This document shows positions 1-9,500 of a stretch of 13,662 bases of DNA, in pieces. A program made the translations under genes and the position numbers. The notes under the pieces are model-generated. The model was given only the letters and a program-made list of their open reading frames with translations, did not search any database and was not told the origin of the DNA. Position 1 is the first letter of the stretch. Each line of letters starts with the position of its first letter. Origin of the DNA: Emergomyces orientalis (Eukaryota > Ascomycota > Eurotiomycetes > Onygenales > Ajellomycetaceae); the NCBI GenBank assembly GCA_002110485.1, contig MOWL01000084.1, forward strand, positions 1 to 13,662, written 5' to 3'.

Positions 1-1
1 A

Positions 2-1180
2 AAGAAGCTGGGAAAATATCGCATTGTCAACGCGTGCATGGACATGAACGCTGTCACTATTCGCGATGCGTATATTCCACCTAGTGCGGACGCGTTTGCT
101 GAGGATTTCGCGGGAATGAAGATAACGAGCATGATGGATTTCTTTTCTGGATATGATCAAGTTCCTTTACACGAAGAACAGCCGAGATATGACAGCTTTC
201 CTTACCCCGATCGGGTTGCTTCGTCAGACAGCACTGCCACAAGGCGCGACGAATTCTATTGCGCAGTTCTGCCGAATCATGGCACGCATTCTTCGATCGA
301 ACATACCGCATCAAGCAGACAATTTTATGGATGATATTGGTGTGAAAGGCCCGCGGACGCGTTACAATGATGAAGAAGTGATGCCAGGTATTCGGAAATT
401 TGTCCTGGAGCATCTGCAAAACTTAGATGCCACCCTCATCAGCATAGAACTCGCGGACACGTGTATCCAGGTTGGAAAGTCAGAATTCGCCTGCTCCGGT
501 ATGGTTCTAGTCGGATATGTTGTGGATGCTGACGGCAGGCGCCCCGAAGCTGCGAAAATCGTCAAAATCGTTGAGTGGCCGGATCCGACAGATGTCACGG
601 GTGCCCGAGCTTTCTTAGGTGTTTGCGTTTACTATGGAATATGGATTCCGAATTTCGCTATCATTTCTATACCTATCTATATTCTATTCAAGAAGAACAT
701 TCCTTTTACCTGGGGTCTTGAACAAGAATGCAATGGCAATTTTGAAGAATGCCCTGACAACTGCCCCTGCACTTTGCTGCTGCATTGATTATTCTGAAGA
801 TGCCGGTGATATCGTGATGGCCACGGATGCCTGTCTTGAAGGATGGGGTGGAACGCTCAGCCAACGGGATAAATTGAATGGAAAGCTACACCCTTGCCGA
901 TATGAGAGCGGAATCTGGAGCCCCGCCGAAGCAAAATATGATGCAGGAAAGCGAGAATGCCGCGCTGTGCTCAAGATGCTAAAGAAATGCCGTTTATTAC
1001 CTGTATGGCGTTCACTTTATTCTGGAAACCGACGCGAAGACTCTAGTGGCACAGCTCAATCGATCTGCCACTGACCTGCTGGTGCTCTCGTTACTGGCTG
1101 GCTTGCCTGGATTCGGATGTTTGATTTCGAAGTTCGACATGTGCCTGGTCGGAAGCATACTGCTGCAGATGGGCTATCTC
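2..1180 (+). pseudogene. pol: Gypsy pol: reverse transcriptase and RNase H, frameshifted
   Basis: The RT would copy the element RNA into cDNA and the RNase H would degrade the RNA strand. Visible RT motifs in order are the NAVTIRDA region (about 47-70), motif A MMDFFSGYDQV (about 130-165), motif B LPQGATNS (about 226) and the catalytic box NFMDDIGV (about 320-345). RNase H follows with ATDACLEGWGGTL (first Asp, about 820), an AEAKYDAGKREC Glu region (about 927), LETDAKTLV (Asp, about 1023) and HVPGRKHTAADGLSR (last Asp, about 1138). The reading passes through frames 2, 0, 1, 2 and 1. Three junctions (about 175, 725, 985) fit a one-base insertion and the fourth (about 1080) a one-base deletion. 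No nonsense codon falls inside the correct frame of any segment, so the lesions are indels rather than point stops. The protein start lies upstream of the window. Confidence 0.9.
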
Positions 1181-2265
1181 GTCGACCTCCTGCTGAGGGT
1201 GAGGTTCCTGAGGATCAAGATATCGATGATTTCATAGATGCAGAACTCAACTATATTAGTGTTGCATCTTTGACGGTTCCTGATTTCGATGTCAGCGGCG
1301 TGGATGCTTCCGAGTCATCGGGTGTGCGTGTTCTTTCGCCTGATTATTCTGATCGCAGCGAATCAATTGCGAGGTTTCTCACCACCATGAAGCGGCCGGA
1401 TGATATACCACGTTCCGTCTTTTCTAAATGGCGCAAGCATGCACTTCGATATATCGTCCAAGGTCAACATCTATTCCGACGATCAGGCAAGGGAATTCCT
1501 CTGAGACGCGTGGTTGATAACTCATCTGAGCAAAAGGATATCGTTGCTCGGATGCATGATGAATCTGGTCATAAGGGCCGCGAGGCCACAAACCACAAGA
1601 TCACGCAGCGATATTGGTGGGAAGGTATCTGGAAAGCCGTCAAGAATTATTGCAAAAGCTGCACAGTGTGCCAGCTGAGGGATGGCGCTCGCTTGGAAGA
1701 ACCACTATATCCAACAAGCCGCAATTATCTATGGGACAAGTGGTGTATTGATGTTGTCAAGTTTCCGAAGAACTGAGGCAAGTGATGTGCTGTTATTGCT
1801 CATAATAATCTCACTGGCTGGGTGGAAGGCCGCCCTCTCGCTCATGGAACAGCTGAGAATGTGGCGCAATTCATCTATGAGAATATCATTTGTCAACACA
1901 GCTGCTTTCAGAAATTAGTGTGTGATGATGAGCTGAAGAATTAAAAATGAACTAAGATTCTCATCATTAAATATCATGTTAATCAAATAACCATCTCACC
2001 ATACAATGCGAAGGCTAATGGCATGGTCGAACGCGGTCACCGCCCGATATCCGATGCACTTTCAAAGCTAGCTGCAGATGGAAGAAGCTGGGTTAATCAT
2101 TTCCATTCTGTGCTATGGGCAGATTGTGTCACCATTTGGCAATCTACTGGTGAAACCCCGTTCCGCCTGCAATATGGCTACGATGCTATCCTTCCAATAG
2201 AGCTTTATGTTCCAACTTGGCAAACACTTCCCTGGCAGACAGTGCAATTCTGTGCTGATTTGATA
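1181..2265 (+). pseudogene. pol: Gypsy pol: integrase, 3' truncated and with stops
   Basis: The integrase would insert the cDNA into the chromosome. After an acidic linker (1180-1400) an HHCC zinc domain is visible: HDESGH near 1552 and CTVC near 1663. The catalytic core shows WCIDVVKFP (first Asp, about 1747), CDDELKN (second Asp, about 1924) and NGMVERGH (Glu, about 2017), followed by PFRLQYGYDAILPIEL and PTWQTLPWQTV. The correct frame is frame 1 throughout. Stops are TGA 1774, TGA 1783, TAA 1942 and TGA 1948, and none of them is at an obvious conserved Trp. The 1940-1975 patch is AT-rich and degraded. The open frame ends in the poly(T) run at 2266, where LINE-A inserted, so the rest of pol and the 3' LTR are lost or displaced. 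Confidence 0.88.
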
Positions 2266-2287
2266 TTTTTTTTTTTTTTTTTTTTTT
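2266..2287 (-). repeat. Poly(A) tail of LINE-A copy 1 (T run on the plus strand)
   Basis: An uninterrupted run of 22 T on the plus strand is the poly(A) tail of the minus-strand LINE. It is preceded on the minus strand by the terminal sequence ending TTAATGGAAG, which is shared with copy 2. It marks the exact boundary with gypsy-1. Confidence 0.9.
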
Positions 2288-3630
2288 CTTCCATTAAGGC
2301 ATATGCAATCAGTGATTATGATGCCCACCTAGTATTACTAGGATTTATCATGTAAACTATATCTAAATACATGTAACTTCTTGTCACTTGCCATTACAGT
2401 AATTCCAGCCCAGAATAAGAGACACATTCAAAAATAAAAAATGATACAATTTAATACTAAGACATTTTTTTAAAAATAAACTCAAAGTTGAAGATAATAC
2501 AAAGAAAATTAAAAGAATGAACTAACATAGAAAATTTCTCAAAGAATATTTATAATAAATTGATTTAAATTATATTTATTATATATCTAGTTGTTGTTTT
2601 TTTCTTGTTGCAATATCTGTTTCTATGATATAATTTATTAAATATTTGATATCTGTTTCAGTTTGAAACAGAAATCTCATATTTATTTAATCTATATCAT
2701 ATTTTCTTTTCAAATCATTTCTAATAACAGAGTTTTTTAAGCAATTTATCAATAAATGTTCTGAATCTTTCAAATAATTATATATATCACAGTTTTGAGG
2801 TCTCTCAATTCCAAATTTCTTAAAATAGAAGTCAAAGTATCCATGATCAAGCTTCAATTGAATTATTGAAGAAAAGATTTTCTTTTTGCATTTAATAGAG
2901 CATGCTTTTCACTTTGGTTTTGTTTCAAAAACCAAGTATTTGATACTTAGTTTTTGTTTTTGAGTTTCTCAATTTAAATTTCAATCTTTTAAGCATTTCT
3001 CTTTTACTTTTCTTTTTATAAATGTTCAAGATATTTTCTGTTTTTTCACTAACTCAATTTCTGTGCTCTTTTTTGCAGCTTCATCAGCTAGTTCATTTCC
3101 TTTTATATTCATATGAGCTGGGACCCAGTGCAAATGAATTTGTATATCTTTTAATTTTCTTATTCTTTTAATCAATTGATATACAGTTTCAATATGTATT
3201 TAATTTTCTTGAATCTTGTTTTTTTGAAATCTTTTCAAAGCTGCTTGACTGTCTGAATAAATTCATATCTCATTGATATCTGAATTTCTTGTCAATTGAC
3301 TCATTGTCATTTTAAATGCTTGCATTATTGCATATACTTCTGCATCAAATACTTCCATTTCTTGACCCAGATTTCATGAATTGATGAAGTATATATCTTT
3401 GTTTCTTGTATATACTATGCCAGCTCCCAGATTATTTGAAGTATCATTTTTTGATTCATCAGTATAGATAATCAGAGCATAATTTATAATTTCAAGCTGC
3501 TTTAAATGTCTTTCTTGCTCATTTTCTTTAGATAATTCACTAATATCTATATCAATCAATGAATTCAGAGACTTTTTCCATGGATATAGTTGTTCAAAAT
3601 CTAATTCTTCCACATTTAAATGAGGAAGTA
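2266..3630 (-). mobile_element. LINE-A copy 1, 5'-truncated non-LTR retrotransposon on the minus strand
   Basis: Read on the minus strand, this is the 3' part of a LINE: RNase H, a C-terminal zinc knuckle, a 3' UTR of about 290 bases (2578 down to 2288) and a 22-base poly(A) tail (T run at 2266-2287). It is AT-rich. The 5' end meets copy 2 head-to-head at about 3630. The endonuclease and RT are missing, as in ordinary 5' truncation during target-primed reverse transcription. The tail lies directly against gypsy-1 integrase sequence, so it inserted into gypsy-1. I could not find a convincing target-site duplication. Confidence 0.85.
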
Positions 3631-3640
3631 CATCAGATTC
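2579..3640 (-). pseudogene. LINE-A copy 1 ORF2 C-terminal part: RNase H and zinc knuckle
   Basis: One continuous minus-strand frame runs from about 3640 to a TAA at 2579-2581 without a frameshift. RNase H motifs are IIYTDESKND (about 3460), GQEMEVFDAEVYAI (about 3350), IYSDSQAAL (about 3255) and WVPAHMNIKGNELADEAAKK (about 3085-3140), matching the D-E-D-D catalytic set. Near 2900 comes ETKPK, then IIQLKLDHGYF, then a degraded knuckle with EHLLINC (about 2750) and ATRKK near the end. In-frame TGA lies at 3374, 3263, 3026, 2981, 2969 and 2909. In-frame TAA lies at 3200 and 2687, and there is no TAG. Every TGA aligns with a TGG or a TGA of copy 2, while the TAA at 2687 aligns with a Glu codon and is ordinary decay. 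Under the standard code it is a pseudogene. With TGA as Trp it still carries two nonsense codons. Confidence 0.85.
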
Positions 3641-4382
3641 ATGAAATATTGGAAATGAATGTGAAGTATTTGATGCTGAATTATATGCTATTATGAAAGC
3701 TTTTAAACTGATAGAAATAAAAGCTTCAAAAAGAAAAGATATGAAAGAAGCATGAATTTTTTCAGATAGTCAAGCAGCTTTGAAAAGAATTCAATTAAAA
3801 TATAAGACAAAGATATATCTGAGCTGGGTTCCTGCTCATATAAATATACATGGAAATGAGCTTGCTGATGAAGCAGCAAAGAAAGGAACAGAACTAAATA
3901 TTGTAAGTTCAAAAATAGTTTCATGGTCTTTTATTAAAAGAAAGATAAAAGAGAATTGCTTAGAAAAATGGCATAAAATATGGAAAAAACAAAGAAAAAG
4001 TCCTCACTATCTTAGATTTGAAACTAAACCTAAATGAAAATCATGCTCTATTAAGTGCAAGAAGAAGCTTTTCTCCTCAATCATTCAATTGAAATTAGAT
4101 CATGACTATTTCAAATCTTATTTGAAAAGAATATCTGATATTGAAAGTGAAAATTGTGAATATTGTGACTCTCTTGAAGATCCAGAACATATTTTAATGA
4201 ATTGCTCATTAAATCAAGAACTTAGAGCTGAACTGAGATATAAATATAAGCTGAGAGAAATGAATATGAAACTACTATTTTCAACTGAAATAGACAGTCA
4301 ATATTTAATTGATTTTCTCAATGAAACTCAAATAGCTACTAGAAATCAATTCTATTTCAAAGATGAAAATATAAATGAATGA
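3630..4382 (+). pseudogene. LINE-A copy 2 ORF2 C-terminal part: RNase H and zinc knuckle
   Basis: One plus-strand frame (frame 0) is open from about 3630 with TGA as the only stop, at 3642, 3753, 4035 and 4380. RNase H shows NECEVFDAELYAI (Glu, about 3660), IFSDSQAAL (Asp, about 3756) and WVPAHINIHGNELADEAAKKG (last Asp, about 3860). The knuckle CEYCDSLEDPEHILMNC (4159-4209) has the spacing C-x2-C-x8-H-x4-C seen at the ends of fungal Tad-like LINE ORF2s. A W-x3-W pair (WHKIW, 3969-3983) precedes it. The frame stays open past 4382 if TGA is read as Trp, so the true C-terminus is uncertain. There is no TAA or TAG in about 250 AT-rich codons, which is unexpected for a neutrally decaying copy. 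Confidence 0.85.
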
Positions 4383-4764
4383 GAATCTGAAATATTCTTT
4401 ATAAAAACTGCTAGATATTATATAATATCTCACTATTTCTTTTGTGTTAGAGTCTGTCTTTTATTTTCTTTGTATTCATGTCATGAGTTATTTTGTCTAT
4501 CATTAATTTATTTTCTTTGTAATCACTTGAAAATTATATGAAAAAAAGAGAATATAAATAATCTTCAAAAATATTTATAAATAAATATAAAAAAAAAAGA
4601 AAAATCAATTTGCTGACTATTCTGGGCTGGAATTCAAGTATTGCAAGTGCTATTTGTTTGAAGAAAAAATGTATATTAATTAGTTTTAAAGTTAGAAAAA
4701 TCCTGAGACTCTTTGAGTCTCAGATAGATATCATAGTCCCTGACTGCATATATCTATAATGGAA

Positions 4765-4800
4765 GAATAATAATAATAATAATATATATATATTATTATA
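4765..4800 (+). repeat. (AAT)n/(AT)n simple-repeat tail of LINE-A copy 2
   Basis: Directly after the LINE 3' terminus TAATGGAAG comes a run of AAT units, followed by AT and ATT units. Simple-repeat tails instead of poly(A) are known for I-type LINEs. LINE-B ends the same way at 10385-10402. Confidence 0.75.
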
Positions 4801-5144
4801 TAAGAAAATAGTACAGATTTAGTCTGTTGATTCTTCATTTGCATACTCATCTGTGTGACTTAATAAATTATATTTATTAAGAGCTATCTAGTAAAATATA
4901 TGAGATTAATTTGAATAGAAAAGGAAATCTATTCAGTATTAATTCATATCGATATTTCAGGAATACAATCTTGATTTGAGGTGGGGCCTATTTCAAGCAG
5001 AAATTTTGAGAAGCTTTTTAAATTGAAAAAGAGAAATCAAACACTTCAATTTTTCATATAAAACTTGAAAAACAATTAAACACGCGGGAAAAACACTATT
5101 AAGAATAGAAAGAGAGCATCAGGCATTCTTTACACATCATTATA
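4801..5144. other. Unassigned AT-rich spacer merging into the LINE-B leader
   Basis: I see no coding potential on either strand in 4801-5056. It holds only a small AT-rich hairpin near 4859-4879 (TTAATAAA and TTTATTAA). From about 5057 the sequence becomes richer in G and C (ACACGCGGG at 5079-5087, a word also found in the LINE-B 3' UTR near 10132), and I take this as the LINE-B 5' leader. The precise 5' end of LINE-B is not resolved. Confidence 0.5.
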
Positions 5145-6542
5145 ATGGCATTGGATGTGGGGGAGGTGGTTATGGTGGAAGATGGCATGCGCGAGGCTCG
5201 ACGCGTGCCGGAGACGAAAAACTCTGCGACACAGAAAACAAAGACAAACAGCTTAACAACAGCAATTCAAACACTAGCTGTGATCCTTGAAGAGGGAGAG
5301 AAGAATGAGAAAGTGAATAACAAAGATAAAGAGTATTTACAGAAGATATTGAAAGCAGTGTGAGGAGTGAAGATGGAACTGTGTGACCAGCTTCTGAAGA
5401 GAATGAAACGCGCAATTGACACATCAAAACAGCAGAAATTGTGAGACAAGCTCAACAGAGCACTCTCATGGGCAGCAATAGCAGTCAGAGGGGAGACAAC
5501 AGTTAAAACCATACCAACCAGAACACTGCGAGAGGTAGTCATTACTCAACAAAGCTGCAATGCTATGCCAGAGACAGAACGCACACCAGAAATGATTGTT
5601 AAACGAGCGAATGAGGCCATCAAAGAGATAATCAAGAGCAAAGTGATGACAGCAAGGCACATGCCAAGCGGAGACGTGATTTTGATGATGGACACACAGG
5701 ACATCAAGGCAGAGCTCGCAGCAGATGATAGCTGGACGCGTGAATGGGGAGACAAAGCGCGCATGAAGCGGGAGATGTATGCAGTACTAGTCAAAGATGC
5801 TCCTATGAAAGCCATTGACTGGAGCAGCTCTGAGTACGCCATTGAGAGCATCTACAAGCAGAATACAGCACTACACTGCAAGACACTGATACACAAGGTG
5901 GACAAAATGATGATTAGACAACAGAAATCACATGGCAGTATAATCATCAATGTTGCTGCACCTCACCAGGCCAATGCACTGGTGGACAATGGACTCGTTC
6001 TAGGCAATGAATATTGCACAGTTGAAATATTTCACAGAGAGGCCAGGGTCACACGATGCTACAAGTGTCAACAGTATGGACATATAGCTCGCTTCTGCAG
6101 AAGAGAGGAAACCTGTGGTCACTGTGCACAAAAAGATCATGATGACAAGGCCTGCAAAGGAGCAGCAGAAGGCAGCAGACCCAAGTGCAGTAACTGTGGT
6201 GATAGTCATGCAGCATGGCACTCAAACTGCCCAGAGAGAAGACTGAAAGCCAAAAGTGCTAAAGAGACACTGATTGAACACTTCAAGCGCTTCAATATAA
6301 GAGCACCAGATGCAGATGGATTTAGCTTTCCACGCAAACAGAACAGGCCTCTGAATGAGGACTTCATAGAACCCCCACAAAGAGCAGGAAGACCAATGAA
6401 TGTATCAAGAGCAGGAGCACAACAATGAGGAGCTATGACAAGCTTCATTCAAGCAGCAAGTGGTCCAGTAACACTGGAGACATCAACACAGAACAGCAGC
6501 TCGCAGAATAATCACATGAATGAATCATGAAGAACAGACTAG
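5145..6542 (+). CDS. LINE-B ORF1: zinc-knuckle nucleic-acid-binding (Gag-like) protein, reading TGA as Trp
   Basis: ORF1 proteins of fungal LINEs coat the element RNA and help form the ribonucleoprotein. The start is ATG 5145. In that one frame the only stops before TAG 6540-6542 are TGA 5361, 5442, 6426 and 6528, giving 465 residues if TGA is Trp. Under the standard code only 5145-5363 and an open stretch at 5565-6428 remain. The N-terminal third is charged. RTPEMIVKRANEAI with RHMPSGDVILMM (about 5574-5690) resembles the conserved ORF1 middle domain. Three knuckles follow: CYKCQQYGHIARFC (residues about 305-318, C-x2-C-x4-H-x4-C), CGHCAQKDHDDKAC, and CSNCGDSHAAWHSNC with the longer spacing usual for the last one. 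The tail overlaps the ORF2 start by 16 bases. Conserved features between the stops show that the frame was maintained. Confidence 0.8.
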
Positions 6543-9500
6543 TCATTTTACAATACAATGTGCATAAGTCAAACAAGGTTATGGGACCTCTTTTGGCAAA
6601 GCCCGAAACGGCATTAAACTATGATGTGATTGCAATACAAGAGCCCTGGATACAAAAACACTCTAAAACAGGCACACACTGTCCAGCCAACTGTGGATTC
6701 TGGCAAGCAGGCATGAAGCAGAAGGACATGAAGGTGTGCTTTCTAATTAACAAGAGAATTGCAGTCAAGATCTGAAGAGTGAGCACAATATCCACTCATA
6801 TACTGGTACTTACTCTGTTGACAGAGAGTGGGCCTATCAATATCATCAACATGTACGCGTCACCACCAGGAAGCTACACAATCATGCCACCAGACTCACC
6901 CATTCATCAGCTCCAAGCGGTGGTTGAAGAAGCGGATAGAATGCTAGAAGCGCGAATAAACCAGGAAAATGCGCATCAAGCAACAACTGAGAGTGCAGAG
7001 GGAGCATCAGGCGCGCAGGAAACTCAAATAAACACGTATCAAGCAGATGTTATAGTGATTGGAGACTTTAATGTACATCACACTCTCTGGGGAGGTAGCA
7101 GGGTCAGAGAAAACTTTGCCATGGCCTGGGAACTCAATGCTCAAATCAGTGTCTTGAATCTACATCTAGCAACTCCAGAAGGCACGATCACCTGGCAAGA
7201 TAGAGAAAGTCAGGGCACCACAGTGAATCTAATCTTTTTGTCTGCTGGTCTACACAGTCAAATGATCAGCTGCAAGCTAGAACATGAAGCAAATATGGCA
7301 TCAGATCACATGCCAATTGCAACTACTCTTGAGCTAAAAGCATTATATAGCAGCAGAAAAAGACGCACTTGGCATCACTCCTGCCTGGAACAGATAGCGC
7401 AGGACTGCCAGACACTGAGAAGCCCAGGGGCACTGACTTCAAAAGATCAGATAAACAGCTATGCAAGATATCTTGTCAAATTTGTGGAAGATCTAGCAGC
7501 AAAACATGCCAAAGTCTCAAACTACAGTCAACACAGCTGGTCATGGTGGTCCCCTCGAGTAGCAGAGACAGTCAATCAATATAAAAAAGCCAAGAAAGAC
7601 AGAAACATCTCTGCAGCAGATATAATTAAAGCTCGAGCCCTGAGAAACAGAGAGGTTAAACTGGCTAAAACAAACAGTTTCAGAGAACTAATGCACAGCA
7701 CAGAGTCCAAGCCCAAGCTACTATGGAAGATGGCCAAATGGGGGTGTCAAAGCAGCAATGAGCATGCACAACCTCCAAGAATTCCAGCATTAATAGTAGA
7801 AGGCAGAGAAAATCTACCACCAGTCAATTCCTTTGATGATAAAGCCAAGATTCTGAGACAAAGGTTCTTCCCCCTGCCACTAGTCAGTGACAACAGGGAC
7901 ATGGAGGAGGCGGAACACCCACTGGAAACAACAGAGACAATAAGCATCACAGAGGAGAAAATGGCCGCGCTCATAGCACATCTACCAAGCAACAAAGCAC
8001 CAGGTATCAATGGAGTCTCCAATGAATTTCTGAAAATGCTGGGACCAAGCTTCACAAAGGCTATGACAGAGCTCACACTGGCATGCTGGGAATGGGAACA
8101 CTACCTGGAGATATTCAAGACCGCTCGAACAGTGGTACTGAAAAAACCAGGAAAAGGGGATTATCAAAAGGCAGAGGCATGGAGGCCCATTGCTCTACTG
8201 GATACAATGGGAAAAATAATAGAATCAGCCACCGCGCAGGAACTCAGATGGCTAGCGGAAACACTCAATCTACTGCCATCTCAACAGATGGGTGCTAGGC
8301 GGGCCAGATCAACCGAAACAGCAGTATCACTACTGCTAGCACAAATTAGAACAGCATGGGAGGAGTCAGACACAGTGGTCACAGTTCTATCATTGGACAT
8401 CTCAGAAGCTTATGATAGAGTGCTCAAAGACCGACTCACACACATTCTTCGCATGAAGGGCCTACCAAGACAGCTGACAGGGTGGATACACTCATTTATG
8501 TCAGATAGACGATCCACGCTCACATTTGAAGAACAGGAAACTGAGGCCTTCAATATTCCAGCTGGAATACCACAAGGATCACCTCTCTCCCCCATTCTCT
8601 TTCTATTTTACAATGAGGAACTGCTCCGGATATGCTCACCCTTGAATAGACCAGTGAGCTGCATAGGATTTGTGGATGATGTCAATATAATAGCATACGG
8701 GCCATCAACTGAAGCAAATTGCGCGCAGCTCACACGGGTGCACGCAGAATGTGAAGAATGGGCAGGAAGACATGGAGCTATTTTTGCTTCGCAGAAGTAT
8801 GAGTTGATGCACTTCACTAGAGCCCGAACTCGATTCAACTTGAATCACTCTCTGAGACTGCCTCAGCAAGTTATCAAGCCACAGAAGGTGATGAGAGTTC
8901 TAGGAGTATGGCTGGATTCCAAGCTTCAATGGAAAGGTCACATGGATGCTATAGCAGGAAAAATGAAGTCACAGATAAAGGCACTATCACAGACAACACA
9001 GGCCACCTGGGGAGTCCCCCTACATCAAGCTAGAACAATATACAACATGGTCATACAGCCAGCTATAGCTTACAGCGCACTGGCATGGCATCAACCGCGC
9101 ATCAAGCGCGAAGGACGCATGCGCAATAAACAGCGCACAGAGGGCCTAATCAGAACACAGAATGAATGCCTGAGAATAGTAGCTGAAGCATACAGAGCAA
9201 CACCAATATCCACACTGGAAGCAGAGACATACACACCACCCCTGAACATCTATCTTGATGGAGTTGTGGCGCGCGCCACAAAACGACTGAAGGCCTCTGG
9301 AATGGCAACACAAATTGAAGAGGCATGCACAGCAGTGAGAGTCAAACTCAGATGAAGAGGCGCAGTGCACAGAAGACCCATTGAGAAGGTGATTCATTCA
9401 GACAGTCTGCCTGAAAATTGGGAGAAGCTTTGAGTGAAAAAGAGCAAGCAAGAGACTGCTTAAAGCACAAATTCAGCAGCAACACAGCACTTCTCACATG

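Larger units (their letters stand above)
1..2265 (+). mobile_element. Ty3/gypsy LTR retrotransposon remnant (internal pol segment), gypsy-1
   Basis: This stretch holds the RT, RNase H and integrase order (RT-RH-IN) that defines Ty3/gypsy pol, read on the plus strand. It enters the window inside the RT and stops abruptly in the integrase C-terminal region where a poly(T) run starts at 2266, so neither LTR is visible. The frame changes at about 175, 725, 985 and 1080, and nonsense codons appear at 1774, 1783, 1942 and 1948, so this copy cannot make a full polyprotein. Wording such as NAVTIRDA, LPQGATNS and NRSATDL resembles gypsy elements of filamentous ascomycetes (family recall, not a search). 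All conserved Trp codons here are TGG. Confidence 0.9.
3630..4800 (+). mobile_element. LINE-A copy 2, 5'-truncated, plus strand, head-to-head with copy 1
   Basis: This is a second copy of the same LINE family in opposite orientation. It starts within RNase H (homology to copy 1 begins near 3628) and runs through the zinc knuckle, a 3' UTR and a terminal (AAT)n tract at 4765-4800. The 3' UTR shares TATTCTGGGCTGGAATT (4618-4634, inverted at 2400-2417) and the terminus TAATGGAAG with copy 1. In the RNase H segment I aligned by hand, about four of five bases agree, so these are old paralogous copies and not a recent duplication. Copy 2 lacks about 20 codons between SDSQAALKRIQ and WVPAH that copy 1 keeps. 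Confidence 0.85.

Noticed and set aside
81..419. Minus-strand open frames opposite gypsy-1, LINE-B and gag (for example 81-419, 362-598, 7747-8076, 12631-13071)
   Set aside because: They lie opposite clearly conserved retrotransposon domains and show no recognisable motif of their own.
1774..1950. TGA codons in gypsy-1 integrase as further Trp reassignment
   Set aside because: The positions (1774, 1783, 1948) are not at recognised Trp sites, lie in a degraded patch with a TAA at 1942, and the first fits CGA to TGA decay.
2266..4800. Twin priming (5' inversion of a single LINE insertion)
   Set aside because: Twin priming gives non-overlapping inverted and direct parts of one element. Here both arms contain the same RNase H-to-tail region with different tails and about one base in five different.
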